64,000 nt of DNA from Pseudoalteromonas luteoviolacea NCIMB 1942. Its GTDB lineage: Bacteria; Pseudomonadota; Gammaproteobacteria; Enterobacterales; Alteromonadaceae. The notes under the pieces were generated by a model that saw only the letters and a program-made list of their open reading frames with translations, was not told the origin of the DNA and did not search any database. Location: the NCBI RefSeq assembly GCF_001625595.1, contig NZ_AUXT01000173.1, positions 23,440 through 87,439 of the forward strand, written 5' to 3'. The translations under genes and the position numbers were made by a program. Below are positions 24,338-33,436 of this stretch, in pieces (the first letter of the stretch is position 1; each line of letters begins with the position of its first letter).

Positions 24338-25596
24338 TGAGTGATTTAAAGGAGTATTGCAACCAGTTTGAAGGCGTAAACATTCACGGCAAGAGTATCA
24401 GGATTGATTTTTACTTTAAGACTGTGCGCTGTCGTGAAGCACTCAAAGGTTTATCACTCACAAAGTCGAACATTAAGTTTGCCAGTAACAAACGAGCAGT
24501 TATTTTACATGAGATTGCCACAGGCACATTTGATTACGCAGAACACTTCCCCAACTCTGAACGCGCTCTTTTGTGGAGCGCAAAACCTAAACGCGAAGAG
24601 ATTCCAACCGTCGCACAAGCAATGGATATTTGGCTTAGCATCAAAGAGACTCAGGTAGCATTTAGTACAATTCGGTCATACAAAAGCAAAGTTGAAAATC
24701 ATGTATTACCTGTATGGGGTCATTTCAAATTAAATGAGGTGCGACAGAGCCACATCAAAAAGTGGATTAGTGTCGACCTGTCATCGTTAAGCAATAAAAC
24801 GATTAACGAAGTGCTCATTCCGTTCAGAGGTATTTTTGATGACGCGCGCGCAGACCGAATTATTGACTACAGCCCGCTAGAATATATCGACAATCTAAAA
24901 ATTGTCAGGGATGAACCCGACCCCTTCACGCGCGAAGAGTTAGCCATTTTTGCAACCACACCAACCAAACGCCCCCAAGAAGTGAACGCATTTATCTTCT
25001 GTTGTTGGACAGGCTTACGATTGTCTGAATTGCTTGCACTAGCTTGGGAGGACGTTGACCTAAATAGCGGCACCATCAAAGTGCAACGAGCAATTGTCCT
25101 CAAGCAATACAAAGTCCCAAAAACTGCAGGAAGCATTCGCACAGTTCACCTGCTTGAACCAGCAATTGAAATATTGCGGTCACAAATGGCACTGAGCGCG
25201 ATGTTAAAGCCTCATACTATCAATGTGATGCAACAAGACAATAAAACCGTTAAAACTGAATCTCTGCGCTTTGTGTTCGTTAATTCGCTATCAAATGAAG
25301 AGCTAAAGGGTGAAGCGCCGTACCGAGATCGATTTTTCAAAACGCATCTTAAAAAGTGCAAAATCAGATATAGAGGCCCAAGCCAAGCAAGGCATACATT
25401 CGCAAGCCAACTTTTAACGGCAGGTGTCAACGAGCGATGGATAGCAAATCAGTTAGGCCACACATCTACAAAAATGCTTGAACAACATTATGGAAAATGG
25501 ATGCACAACGAAGTGCCAGACATGTCAAAACGCGTAAGTGAACAACTTGGATTTAGTCAGAATAGTCCCAAAATGGTCCCAAAATTGAGCAAGTGA
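24337..25596 (+). CDS. int: Tyrosine integrase
   Basis: 419 residues. The N-terminal arm-binding and SAM-like core-binding domains (IPTVAQAMDIWLSIKETQVA, then SYKSKVENHVLPVWG) precede the catalytic domain. TGLRLSELLALAWEDVD supplies the first Arg. QARHTFASQLL supplies the second Arg with Gln at the usual box-II His, a variant known in phage integrases. LGHTSTKMLEQHYGKWM supplies the last His and the Tyr nucleophile. It lies next to the tRNA-Ser it targets, and its last 19 bp belong to the 77-bp repeat. Confidence 0.95.
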   Translation: MSDLKEYCNQFEGVNIHGKSIRIDFYFKTVRCREALKGLSLTKSNIKFASNKRAVILHEIATGTFDYAEHFPNSERALLWSAKPKREEIPTVAQAMDIWLSIKETQVAFSTIRSYKSKVENHVLPVWGHFKLNEVRQSHIKKWISVDLSSLSNKTINEVLIPFRGIFDDARADRIIDYSPLEYIDNLKIVRDEPDPFTREELAIFATTPTKRPQEVNAFIFCCWTGLRLSELLALAWEDVDLNSGTIKVQRAIVLKQYKVPKTAGSIRTVHLLEPAIEILRSQMALSAMLKPHTINVMQQDNKTVKTESLRFVFVNSLSNEELKGEAPYRDRFFKTHLKKCKIRYRGPSQARHTFASQLLTAGVNERWIANQLGHTSTKMLEQHYGKWMHNEVPDMSKRVSEQLGFSQNSPKMVPKLSK

Positions 25597-25654
25597 TTTA
25601 TAAATGATTGATTTTAAAGGGGAAGAAATGGCGGAGAGAGAGGGAGTCGAACCC
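25578..25654 (+). repeat. Right copy of 77-bp direct repeat containing attR
   Basis: Identical to 12121-12197. It includes the last 19 bp of the integrase gene, a spacer and 26 bp of the tRNA-Ser 3' end (25629-25654), where the two copies stop matching inside the tRNA T-arm region. Confidence 0.95.
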
Positions 25655-25719
25655 TCGATACGCTATAAACGTATACACGAGTTCCAGTCGTGCGCCTTAA
25701 GCCACTCAGCCATCTCTCC
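25629..25719 (-). tRNA. tRNA-Ser (GGA anticodon)
   Basis: A 91-nt class II tRNA with encoded CCA. The acceptor stem GGAGAGA pairs with TCTCTCC. The anticodon loop is CTGGAAC, giving GGA. The long variable arm (TGTATACG through CGTATC) is typical of serine tRNAs. The prophage uses its 3' end as integration site and leaves the gene intact. Confidence 0.95.
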
Positions 25720-25817
25720 GCACTGAATGCGGGGCTAATACTATGAAAACCCCCGCCTTTTAGCAAGTACTTTTTTTGTAATCTAGTTTAACTGACTAGA
25801 ATGTAGTCAATCTAGAA

Positions 25818-26861
25818 TTAACCTTTTAAACTTGCTGAAAAGTCCAACATGCGATTTAGTGAACGCAGAGCGCCTTCACGTAACTCCATATCGACAAAGA
25901 CTTCTTTACCTTCTGGGCTGATAAGCGCTTCTTCAATCGCTTGCAAGCCATTCATAGCCATCCAAGGACAATGTGCACAGCTGCGACAGGTTGCCCCTTC
26001 ACCTGCCGTCGGCGCCTCAAAGAATTCTTTTTCAGGACAAAGCTGTTGCATTTTGTAGAAAATACCACGATCAGTTGCCACGATGAATTTTTGATTGTCC
26101 ATCTCTTGTGCAGCTTTGATCAGCTGACTCGTAGAACCCACAGCATCTGCAAGGTCAACAATCTCAGCTGGCGACTCTGGGTGAACCAGTACCGCAGCAT
26201 CTGGATGCAACGTTTTCATGTCTTTCAACGCTTTCGTCTTGAATTCGTCATGAACGATACACGCGCCATTCCACATGATCATATCCGCACCAGTCTTCTT
26301 CTGGATGTATGACCCTAGGTGTTTGTCTGGACCCCAAATAATCGTTTCGCCTTCAGAGTCTAAGTGCTCAACGATTTCAAGTGCACATGAAGACGTAACA
26401 ATCCAATCTGCGCGGGCTTTAACTGCGGTAGACGTATTTGCGTATACAACCACTTTTCTTTCAGGGTGCTGATCACAGAATTTAGAAAACTCATCGATTG
26501 GGCAACCAACATCCAGTGAGCAAGTCGCTGCCAGCGTAGGCATTACAACTGTTTTTTCTGGTGTTAAGATCTTAGCTGTTTCGCCCATGAAGCGTACACC
26601 AGCAACAATGATAATATCCGTGTTTTCTTGTTTGGCACCAAAACGCGCCATTTCAAGTGAATCCGCAACACAACCACCAGTCTCTTCGGCTAGCGCTTGG
26701 ATCTCTGGATCCGTGTAGTAATGGGCAACCAATACCGCATTTTTCTCTTTTAACAATGATTTAATGCGCACTTTATACTGCGCTTTTTCTTCATCGTTTA
26801 ACGGTGCTGGTTTTGGAGGAAATATATAATCCTCGGGCATGATTTGTTCTGCTAGACTCAT
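25818..26861 (-). CDS. nadA: Quinolinate synthase A
   Basis: NadA condenses iminoaspartate with dihydroxyacetone phosphate to quinolinate in NAD synthesis, using a [4Fe-4S] cluster. Cluster-ligand regions are present: [20 protein letters not shown] and [13 protein letters not shown]. Substrate motifs [13 protein letters not shown] and [10 protein letters not shown] are also seen. [12 protein letters not shown] at 26861 is the family-type start; an upstream ATG at 26882 is in frame. It is monocistronic, between tRNA-Ser and the tRNA-Lys array. Confidence 0.96.
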   Translation of the reverse strand: MSLAEQIMPEDYIFPPKPAPLNDEEKAQYKVRIKSLLKEKNAVLVAHYYTDPEIQALAEETGGCVADSLEMARFGAKQENTDIIIVAGVRFMGETAKILTPEKTVVMPTLAATCSLDVGCPIDEFSKFCDQHPERKVVVYANTSTAVKARADWIVTSSCALEIVEHLDSEGETIIWGPDKHLGSYIQKKTGADMIMWNGACIVHDEFKTKALKDMKTLHPDAAVLVHPESPAEIVDLADAVGSTSQLIKAAQEMDNQKFIVATDRGIFYKMQQLCPEKEFFEAPTAGEGATCRSCAHCPWMAMNGLQAIEEALISPEGKEVFVDMELREGALRSLNRMLDFSASLKG

Positions 26862-26983
26862 TCTCTCGACCACATAGTCCACATTGCATAATTGAGGCGA
26901 ATTATACGAAAAATACAGAGATAATCCTAGTAAATGACAAGATTAGGAAAGAATATTTAAGAATAAAAGAATAGGCTGAGAAA

Positions 26984-27059
26984 TGGTGGGTCATGATGGA
27001 CTCGAACCATCGACCAATGGATTAAAAGTCCACTGCTCTACCAACTGAGCTAATGACCC
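26984..27059 (-). tRNA. tRNA-Lys (TTT), array copy 10 (last transcribed)
   Basis: 76 nt with CCA. The acceptor stem is GGGTCAT / ATGACCC and the anticodon loop ACTTTTAA gives TTT. It is the copy farthest from the array promoter. Confidence 0.97.
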
Positions 27060-27082
27060 GCTCGGGAATGTTTTAAGCTTAA

Positions 27083-27158
27083 TGGTGGGTCATGATGGAC
27101 TCGAACCATCGACCAATGGATTAAAAGTCCACTGCTCTACCAACTGAGCTAATGACCC
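27083..27158 (-). tRNA. tRNA-Lys (TTT), array copy 9
   Basis: 76 nt and identical in sequence to most other copies, with encoded CCA. The spacer to the next copy is 23 bp and itself similar to other spacers. Confidence 0.97.
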
Positions 27159-27182
27159 GCTCGGGAATGTTTTACGCTTGAA

Positions 27183-27258
27183 TGGTGGGTCATGATGGAT
27201 TCGAACCATCGACCAATGGATTAAAAGTCCACTGCTCTACCAACTGAGCTAATGACCC
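27183..27258 (-). tRNA. tRNA-Lys (TTT), array copy 8 (T-loop variant)
   Basis: 76 nt with encoded CCA. One base differs from the other copies at the T-loop/stem border (TTCGAATCC in place of TTCGAGTCC), which does not break the stem. Confidence 0.96.
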
Positions 27259-27284
27259 GCTCAAGGAATTTTTTAAAGCTTAAA

Positions 27285-27360
27285 TGGTGGGTCATGATGG
27301 ACTCGAACCATCGACCAATGGATTAAAAGTCCACTGCTCTACCAACTGAGCTAATGACCC
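27285..27360 (-). tRNA. tRNA-Lys (TTT), array copy 7
   Basis: 76 nt with encoded CCA and anticodon TTT. It is identical to the majority sequence of the array. Confidence 0.97.
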
Positions 27361-27382
27361 GCTCGGGAATTTTTAAGCTTAA

Positions 27383-27458
27383 TGGTGGGTCATGATGGGC
27401 TCGAACCATCGACCAATGGATTAAAAGTCCACTGCTCTACCAACTGAGCTAATGACCC
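27383..27458 (-). tRNA. tRNA-Lys (TTT), array copy 6 (T-loop variant)
   Basis: 76 nt with encoded CCA. One base differs from the majority sequence (TTCGAGCCC in place of TTCGAGTCC) at the end of the T loop, and it is expected to fold normally. Confidence 0.96.
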
Positions 27459-27483
27459 GCTCGGATATCCAGATTTAAGCTAA

Positions 27484-27559
27484 TGGTGGGTCATGATGGA
27501 CTCGAACCATCGACCAATGGATTAAAAGTCCACTGCTCTACCAACTGAGCTAATGACCC
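27484..27559 (-). tRNA. tRNA-Lys (TTT), array copy 5
   Basis: 76 nt with encoded CCA and the majority sequence. The preceding spacer (CGGATATCCAGATTTAAGC type) differs from those of copies 7-10. Confidence 0.97.
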
Positions 27560-27582
27560 GCTCTGGATATTGAAATGCTTAA

Positions 27583-27658
27583 TGGTGGGTCATGATGGAC
27601 TCGAACCATCGACCAATGGATTAAAAGTCCACTGCTCTACCAACTGAGCTAATGACCC
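27583..27658 (-). tRNA. tRNA-Lys (TTT), array copy 4
   Basis: 76 nt with encoded CCA, majority sequence and anticodon TTT. Confidence 0.97.
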
Positions 27659-27685
27659 GCTCGAGGATATGAAAGCAACTTAAAA

Positions 27686-27761
27686 TGGTGGGTCATGATG
27701 GACTCGAACCATCGACCAATGGATTAAAAGTCCACTGCTCTACCAACTGAGCTAATGACCC
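27686..27761 (-). tRNA. tRNA-Lys (TTT), array copy 3
   Basis: 76 nt with encoded CCA, majority sequence and anticodon TTT. It is separated from copy 4 by a 27-bp spacer. Confidence 0.97.
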
Positions 27762-27782
27762 GCTCGGGAATTTTAAGTTTAA

Positions 27783-27858
27783 TGGTGGGTCATGATGGAC
27801 TCGAACCATCGACCAATGGATTAAAAGTCCACTGCTCTACCAACTGAGCTAATGACCC
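27783..27858 (-). tRNA. tRNA-Lys (TTT), array copy 2
   Basis: 76 nt with encoded CCA, majority sequence and anticodon TTT. It is separated from copy 3 by a 21-bp spacer. Confidence 0.97.
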
Positions 27859-27882
27859 GCTCATATCAAAATTAAGCAAAAG

Positions 27883-27958
27883 TGGTGGGTCATGATGGAC
27901 TCGAACCATCGACCAATGGATTAAAAGTCCACTGCTCTACCAACTGAGCTAATGACCC
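27883..27958 (-). tRNA. tRNA-Lys (TTT), array copy 1 (first transcribed)
   Basis: 76 nt with encoded CCA and majority sequence. It is the copy nearest the promoter at 28007-28034. Confidence 0.97.
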
Positions 27959-28006
27959 ACTCATTGCAGCAAGAGGTCTATACCGTATCGCCTGCTGCGG
28001 GCGCTT

Positions 28007-28034
28007 ATAATACTTATTTAAAATTCTAGTGCAA
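28007..28034 (-). promoter_or_regulatory. Stable-RNA promoter of the tRNA-Lys array
   Basis: On the minus strand TTGCAC, a 16-nt spacer and TATTAT are followed by the GC-rich discriminator AAGCGCCCGC. This discriminator is typical of promoters under ppGpp (stringent) control. No other promoter is obvious within the array. Confidence 0.7.
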
Positions 28035-28051
28035 CTGAATTACGCTGTTTT

Positions 28052-28084
28052 TTTTAAATTTTATGTCTAAGCGCCTATTTTTAG
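28052..28084 (-). terminator. Weak terminator after cpoB
   Basis: GTCTAA and TTAGAC arms enclose a 10-nt loop on the minus strand, followed by an A/T tract with eight A's (plus-strand TTTTTTTT at 28048-28055). It would separate the tol-pal operon from the tRNA array promoter. Confidence 0.4.
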
Positions 28085-28109
28085 ACCACAGTGTACACAA
28101 AGCAGCTAA

Positions 28110-28865
28110 CTACAGCTTAGATAAGCGCTCTGTTGCCAATTTTGCAGCAGTCGTACTTGGATACTCTTTAATCAAGTCGTTAAACAACTGCTTCGCTTTT
28201 TCTTTGTCACCTGCATTTGCAGCCAATGTACCCAACTTGAGCATGGCATCTGGACGCTTGTTAGAATCTGGGAATTGATCAACAACCACTGAGAAATGCT
28301 TTATTGCCTCTGCTGGCTGACTTTTAATTGATTGTAGCTGGCCTAACCAATAATGCGCATTCGGAATATATACAGATTCAGGGAACTGCTGCAAAAAGTT
28401 TTGAAACTCTGGGATAGCCGCATCATATCGCTTATCTTTCATGATAAGCGCCACAGCACGGTCATATGCCTCATTTTCAGATAAGTTACTACTTACTGCT
28501 TGTTCTCCCACACTTGGGATAGTCGTCGCGGCAATATCTGACTTGGTTTGCTCATAAACTTGTGTAACGCGATTTTCAATCTCTTGATATAACTCACGTT
28601 GACGCTGTAAGACCTTTTCAAGCTTATAGCTTTGTTCGTCGGTAAAACCACGAACTTGGCTCACTTCGTCTTGCAATTGCTGCAATTGTAATTGTAAGTC
28701 TGCCTGAACACGATTTCGATTGTTCATCATCTTTTCAAGTTCAGCAACACGCTGTTCAAGCGTTTTTTGTGAGTTTGCAGCATCATAAACAGTAGCGGGA
28801 GCTGCCCAAACTTGGGAGCTCCCGCTAAGAAAGATGATGGCTGCCAAAATAGTTTTCGGCTTCAT
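28110..28865 (-). CDS. cpoB: Cell division coordinator CpoB (YbgF), Tol-Pal system
   Basis: 251 residues with a signal peptide (ILAAIIFLSGSSQVWA). A trimerising coiled coil follows (residues about 35-90, ELEKMMNNRNRVQADLQLQL), then TPR repeats (YDAAIPEFQNFLQQFPES, EAIKHFSVVVDQFPDS, EKAKQLFNDLIKEYPST). This periplasmic protein links peptidoglycan synthesis to outer-membrane constriction through TolA. It is the last gene of the tol operon, 17 bp after pal. Confidence 0.94.
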   Translation of the reverse strand: MKPKTILAAIIFLSGSSQVWAAPATVYDAANSQKTLEQRVAELEKMMNNRNRVQADLQLQLQQLQDEVSQVRGFTDEQSYKLEKVLQRQRELYQEIENRVTQVYEQTKSDIAATTIPSVGEQAVSSNLSENEAYDRAVALIMKDKRYDAAIPEFQNFLQQFPESVYIPNAHYWLGQLQSIKSQPAEAIKHFSVVVDQFPDSNKRPDAMLKLGTLAANAGDKEKAKQLFNDLIKEYPSTTAAKLATERLSKL

Positions 28866-28882
28866 AACATCTCTTGTCTAAA

Positions 28883-29416
28883 TTAGTATACCAATACCGC
28901 GCGACGGTTCTTAGCAAAAGCCTCTTCAGTGCGCGACTTAACCATTGGCTTTTCTTCACCGTAGCTCACTACAGAGATTTGGCTATCAGAAACACCTAGG
29001 CTCTCAAGGTACTTAGCAACTGATTTACCACGGCTTTCACCAAGTGCGATGTTGTACTCAGGTGTACCGCGCTCATCTGCGTGACCTTCGATTAGTACTT
29101 TAACGCTTGGGTTTTTAACTAGGAAGTCAGCGTGTGCTTGTAGTAACTCAACGTACTCGCTACGAACAGTAGAGCGGTCAAAATCGAAGTATACGATCTG
29201 CTCTTGACGCAAATCTGCATATTTCTTCTGTAACTTCTCTTCTGCAGTCATTTGAGGCTTTACTGTACCTACATCAACCTTATCATTGCTGTTAGAAGAA
29301 GCATTTGTTTGCTGGCTATCACCACCATCAACATCACCAGATGATGAGCTACATGCAGCTAAAGTCATTACAGGCAACGCTACCAATAAAGCCTTTAAAG
29401 TTTTGTTAAGTTGCAT
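28883..29416 (-). CDS. pal: Peptidoglycan-associated lipoprotein Pal
   Basis: 177 residues. The lipobox LAAC follows a short signal peptide, then comes a Ser/Asn linker. The OmpA-like C-terminal domain (VYFDFDRSTVRSEY, VLIEGHADERGTPEYNIALG) binds meso-diaminopimelate in peptidoglycan. The outer-membrane lipoprotein is recruited to the septum by TolB and TolA. Confidence 0.97.
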   Translation of the reverse strand: MQLNKTLKALLVALPVMTLAACSSSSGDVDGGDSQQTNASSNSNDKVDVGTVKPQMTAEEKLQKKYADLRQEQIVYFDFDRSTVRSEYVELLQAHADFLVKNPSVKVLIEGHADERGTPEYNIALGESRGKSVAKYLESLGVSDSQISVVSYGEEKPMVKSRTEEAFAKNRRAVLVY

Positions 29417-29457
29417 CGAGTATATTCCTATATCTTTATAAGTCTAACCAGTAAAAA

Positions 29458-30816
29458 TTACTGTAAAAACGGCGACCAGGCCGGTGCCTTCACTTGCCCG
29501 TCAAGTACTGGCAATCTCGCTTTAAAGCGACCGTCCATCGACACCAGGGCCAAAACCTGCTTATTATTATGCAGGGTACTGTAAATAATCATAGAGCCGT
29601 TCGGCGCAATACTCGGGGATTCATCGAGTCTTGTACGAGTTAGCACCTGAAACAGCCCTGAATCAAATTCTTTCTTCGCAATATGGTACTGACCTAACGT
29701 GCGATTTACCATTACTAATTGCTTACCATCAGGCGTAATTGAACCCGCTAAGTTCATATCGCCATCAAAAGTCACACGTCTAGATCTACCAGTATCTAAA
29801 TTTAACTTATATATCTGGGCATTACCACCCCTTTCAGACGTATAAACAATTTCTCTGCCATTTGGGTGCCAACTTGGCTCAGTATCGATACTTCTATGCT
29901 TAGTTAAGCGCTTTTCGGTGCGTGTTTCCAAGTCAATAACGTACACTTCTGTCGCCCCGCCTTTGTCTTTTGACAATACCACTAACATTTGAGTGCCATC
30001 AGGCGAAAACTGCGGTGCACCGTTGATGCCTTTATAGCTGGTGATCTTTTCTCTTTTGCCTGTGTAGATGTCTTGTACATAGATCTGTGATTGACGATTC
30101 TCAAAAGTCACATATGCTAATTTGTTACCATCTGGAGACCATGCTGGCGACATCAAAGGCTCTTTAGAGCGCAGAAGCACCTGCTCATTAAATCCATCAT
30201 AGTCAGCGACCACTAGCTGATATGGCTTATCTTGCTCTTCACGAACAATCACGTAAGCAATCTTGGTTCTAAACGCGCCACGCTCGCCCGTAAGTGCCTC
30301 GTATACAACATCACTTATTTGATGTGAATAGTAACGGAATGAGTCACTGTCAATCACACTCTGACGACTTTCCAAAATGTGATCCTGGCTCTTCATCAGC
30401 TGGCCATTAGTCATCATACGTGTTTCACCGCCAGTGATCTGCGCGCGCAGCACATCAATAAGTTCATATTTTACTAAATAGCGATTGGCAGGCTGCTGTG
30501 TCACAGTACCGATGACAATGGCTTCTACGCCGAGGCTCACCCAAGCGTCATAATCAACTTCTTCGTCGGTTGTAGGCAATTGCGGCATTTGTTCTTCTGA
30601 AACAGGTTTAAATTTACCGCTTCTCATCAAATCAGCTGCAATCACAGAGTTAATTTCTGAAGGCACTTCTCCATTACCAATGTATTTAAATGGCACAACC
30701 CCAATTGGCCTTGCGCTGTCTACCCCTTCGGTAATAACAATTTCAAGCGCCGCGTTGGCAAGCGTAGTCATACCGAAAGCAAAAACCAACAATATGTTTT
30801 TAAAATGCTTTAACAT
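29458..30816 (-). CDS. tolB: Tol-Pal system protein TolB
   Basis: 452 residues with a signal peptide ([14 protein letters not shown]). The N-terminal domain starts [21 protein letters not shown] six-bladed propeller carries WD40-like units ([59 protein letters not shown]). It is a periplasmic partner of Pal and TolA. AAAGGAAAACC precedes the ATG. Confidence 0.97.
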   Translation of the reverse strand: MLKHFKNILLVFAFGMTTLANAALEIVITEGVDSARPIGVVPFKYIGNGEVPSEINSVIAADLMRSGKFKPVSEEQMPQLPTTDEEVDYDAWVSLGVEAIVIGTVTQQPANRYLVKYELIDVLRAQITGGETRMMTNGQLMKSQDHILESRQSVIDSDSFRYYSHQISDVVYEALTGERGAFRTKIAYVIVREEQDKPYQLVVADYDGFNEQVLLRSKEPLMSPAWSPDGNKLAYVTFENRQSQIYVQDIYTGKREKITSYKGINGAPQFSPDGTQMLVVLSKDKGGATEVYVIDLETRTEKRLTKHRSIDTEPSWHPNGREIVYTSERGGNAQIYKLNLDTGRSRRVTFDGDMNLAGSITPDGKQLVMVNRTLGQYHIAKKEFDSGLFQVLTRTRLDESPSIAPNGSMIIYSTLHNNKQVLALVSMDGRFKARLPVLDGQVKAPAWSPFLQ

Positions 30817-30825
30817 GGTTTTCCT

Positions 30826-31767
30826 TTAAAGATTTGGTTTAATCGTTAAATTAATATTTTTAAGCTGCTCAAAGACATCTTTATCTTTTGAGACAGGTAA
30901 TGTATCAGCCATACGCACGGCTCTTAACGCGGCTTCACATACCAACTTATCACCGCCTAGAGACTTAGCTTGCGTCACTAGACCATTGAATCCTAGACGA
31001 ATATTTACACGACATTGTTTACCTTTCATCTTTTCATCGATTAATAAGTTAGATTGAATGCGTTGCATAATAAGCGCTCTGTATTTGTCTACTTCACCCA
31101 ACACTTGTTGCTGACGAACTTTGGCTCGTGCTGCGTGCTCTTGCGCGAGCTGCTCTTGTAACAGTTGTTCTTGCAAAGCCTTTTGACGCGCTTGCTCAGC
31201 TGCTTCTGCTTTACGCTTAGCCTCTTCTTCTTGACGCTTACGCTTGGCTTCTGCTTGTTTTAAGCGTTCTTCTTCAGATTTACGCTTATCAGCTGCTGCT
31301 TTTGCAGCTCGCTCAGCTTGTAACTTTTCTTTTCGTGCTTTTTCAGCGTCCGCTCGTTGTTTTTTCTCAACTTCACGGGCCTTCTTGGCTTGCGCTTCGG
31401 CTTTACGCTTCTCTGCCAGTTTTGCTTGTCGCTGCTGTTCTAGCTTTTTAATGCGCCTTGCTTCTGCTTCTCGATCTTTGCGCGCTTGAAGTGCTCTGCG
31501 TTCCAAATCGCGAATGCGCTTTTCCTCCGCACGCTTTTTAGCATCTTCTTGCCTTTTTAACTCTCCCACTTTGCGCTCAACCGCCTGTTGATCAACAGAA
31601 ATAGCAGAGACCACTTTTTCTTCTTCGACGGATTCACTGATTGGATTGAGCTGCACTTGCATCACGGTTGGCTTTGACATCTGCAAATTAGCAGAGGCAA
31701 ACAACATACCAGCTAACGCGAAATGAAGCAGAAACGACTTGATAATTCCGCTTGTTAACGCATCCAT
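30826..31767 (-). CDS. tolA: Tol-Pal system protein TolA
   Basis: 313 residues. An N-terminal anchor (SFLLHFALAGMLFASAN, with the Ser-His pattern that contacts TolQR) is followed by a long Lys/Ala/Glu/Arg-rich helix (residues about 65-215). The compact C-terminal domain III has CRVNIRLGFNGLVTQAKSLG. It spans the periplasm and is energised by TolQR. The start overlaps the tolR stop (TAATG). Confidence 0.95.
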   Translation of the reverse strand: MDALTSGIIKSFLLHFALAGMLFASANLQMSKPTVMQVQLNPISESVEEEKVVSAISVDQQAVERKVGELKRQEDAKKRAEEKRIRDLERRALQARKDREAEARRIKKLEQQRQAKLAEKRKAEAQAKKAREVEKKQRADAEKARKEKLQAERAAKAAADKRKSEEERLKQAEAKRKRQEEEAKRKAEAAEQARQKALQEQLLQEQLAQEHAARAKVRQQQVLGEVDKYRALIMQRIQSNLLIDEKMKGKQCRVNIRLGFNGLVTQAKSLGGDKLVCEAALRAVRMADTLPVSKDKDVFEQLKNINLTIKPNL

Positions 31768-32195
31768 TAGTTATCCTCAAACGATTTAGTCATCAATCCA
31801 ACAGATGGAACGCCTGCGTTTTTCAAGAAATCCATTAGGAGCAACACTTCTTGATATGACACGCGACCTGACCCCTTAATTAAAACGGGGGTGTCCGGGT
31901 TCTGTTGCAACTTGAGCTTTATGATCGCAGCTACTTCAATGGCATCCATGGGCGCTTCAGGGTTCGTACCCACAGAGACAAAGTAACGACCTTCAGCATC
32001 TATACTTGCAATAATAGGTGGTGCATCTTTCGTCTCTACCAAATCAGACTCTTGCATCTGAGGCAGGTCAACTTTCACTCCATGAGTAATTAACGGTGCG
32101 GTTGCCATAAAGATGATCAATAGCACCAACATTACATCAATGTATGGCACAACGTTAATCTCGGCAACGGGACGTCTTTTCTTAGGCTGATACAT
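31767..32195 (-). CDS. tolR: Tol-Pal system protein TolR
   Basis: 142 residues of the ExbD/TolR family. One membrane span carries the essential Asp ([20 protein letters not shown]). The periplasmic domain contains [15 protein letters not shown]. With TolQ it forms the proton channel of the Tol motor. It overlaps tolQ by 14 nt. Confidence 0.96.
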   Translation of the reverse strand: MYQPKKRRPVAEINVVPYIDVMLVLLIIFMATAPLITHGVKVDLPQMQESDLVETKDAPPIIASIDAEGRYFVSVGTNPEAPMDAIEVAAIIKLKLQQNPDTPVLIKGSGRVSYQEVLLLMDFLKNAGVPSVGLMTKSFEDN

Positions 32196-32886
32196 TATTC
32201 TTCGCCTCTACTAACGTGGCAGCTTGACGATGTAAAATATTGGCGAACTCTTCCATAAAATTGGCATAGTTCACTTCCAGCTTTTCAACATGCTTGGCAA
32301 ATCGGTTATATGCCATAACAGCAGGGATAGCAGCAAAAAGACCCATTGCTGTTGCAATCAATGCTTCAGCGATACCAGGCGCTACCATTTGTAGTGTTGC
32401 TTGCTTAACATTTCCAAGCGCAATAAATGCCGTCATGATCCCCCAAACCGTACCAAATAGACCAATGTATGGACTAATTGAGCCAACCGTTGCTAAAAAT
32501 GAGAGGCTCGACTCTAATTTTTCTACTTCACGTGATAGCGCAACACGCATTGAACGGTGCGTACCATCTAAAATCATGTTTGCAGAGCCGGTATTGTTCT
32601 TTTTATGTCTGGCGAATTCTTTAAAGCCAGCCACAAATAAAGCTTCTAGACCTTTTGAGCTGCCTGAACGCGCAGTGATTTCGTTATATAACTTTCCAAG
32701 ATCCATTCCTGACCAAAATTGCTGTTCAAACTTTCTTGCATCGCTTTGTGCTTCAGCTATTACTGCGCGACGCTGGAAAATGATCGCCCAAGATGCGATT
32801 GACATGCCGACTAAAGTCAACATAACAAGTTGAACAAGCACACTGGCTTCTAAGATTAGATCAATGAAATTTAGACCCGATTCCAC
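32182..32886 (-). CDS. tolQ: Tol-Pal system protein TolQ
   Basis: 234 residues of the ExbB/MotA family with three membrane spans. The channel motif is [20 protein letters not shown], then [20 protein letters not shown]. It is the first gene of the operon here. The thioesterase gene ybgC, usual in front of tolQ, is absent from this window. Confidence 0.96.
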   Translation of the reverse strand: MESGLNFIDLILEASVLVQLVMLTLVGMSIASWAIIFQRRAVIAEAQSDARKFEQQFWSGMDLGKLYNEITARSGSSKGLEALFVAGFKEFARHKKNNTGSANMILDGTHRSMRVALSREVEKLESSLSFLATVGSISPYIGLFGTVWGIMTAFIALGNVKQATLQMVAPGIAEALIATAMGLFAAIPAVMAYNRFAKHVEKLEVNYANFMEEFANILHRQAATLVEAKNNVSA

Positions 32887-33401
32887 GTTTTAACACTCCT
32901 AATAATATTGTGTACCCGGCATGGCGCCTTTCAACTGATAGACTTCAAGCACGACAAAAGGTTCAGGTAGTTTAACCACACAAATAGTGGCTTACAACGT
33001 CAAAGCTATAAAATTAGCTTAAATGTCGATAAATGACACAATCACCAGTATGCACTTTATTTATTGACCTTTAAGGATATATCAATAATTGAATCATTTT
33101 ATTTATAGTGTTCCTATGCAATTAACATTTTTATTCCACAACTTCAGTTGCAGCCTAAATATTTACTCAACATGCATAAAAGACCGAATTTATTCACTTT
33201 GCACGAATAAATGCTCAAAAACCCATTGGTAATACCAATTAACAACAATTTATCTAATATTTACAATTTGCGCATAATTGATACAAACCTAATAAAAACA
33301 GTAATATAGAAACATAAATAGAGTCATTAATTAACCATTAAAAAATAACCAATAAATTTTGACATTATTTTTTCTTATCCGATAGATGTAATTTTTCTAG
33401 T
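32887..33401. other. AT-rich intergenic region upstream of tolQ
   Basis: About 515 bp without a credible coding frame. It presumably holds the left-going tolQ promoter. A small hairpin CCAC-ACAAATA-GTGG near 32977 is visible. Several oligo-A/T runs are the only other structure, and no remnant of ybgC was found. Confidence 0.6.
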
Positions 33402-33430
33402 TTGATAAAACTCACGAATGTCTTTAATAT
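33402..33430 (+). promoter_or_regulatory. Strong sigma-70 promoter for a small RNA
   Basis: TTGATA (33402-33407), an exact 17-nt spacer and TATA-type TAATAT (33425-33430) lie on the plus strand with no plus-strand gene downstream. A second possible promoter, TTGACA near 33359 with ATAGAT 17 nt later, lies just upstream. Confidence 0.7.
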
Positions 33431-33436
33431 GCACCC

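Larger units (their letters stand above)
12172..25654. mobile_element. Integrated corticovirus (PM2)-like tailless prophage
   Basis: About 13.5 kb between duplicated tRNA-Ser 3' ends. The element encodes a tyrosine integrase and excisionase, an XRE-type regulator, an HUH replication initiator with paired tyrosines, an FtsK/HerA-like packaging ATPase and a capsid protein clearly related to PM2 P2. Several small single-span membrane proteins are also present, as expected for a virion with an internal membrane. There are no tail, portal or terminase genes. PM2 itself is about 10 kb and lytic; the extra sequence here is the int/xis/regulator block and an accessory cassette. No interruption of a core gene is seen, so it may be inducible. 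Confidence 0.95.

Noticed and set aside
26984..27958. Regularly spaced repeats resembling a CRISPR array
   Set aside because: The repeats are 76 bp, fold as tRNA-Lys with CCA, and the spacers are short and similar to each other.
32887..33401. Search for ybgC or its remnant before tolQ
   Set aside because: No thioesterase-like reading was found in any frame, so the gene is simply not here. Whether it is elsewhere cannot be seen.
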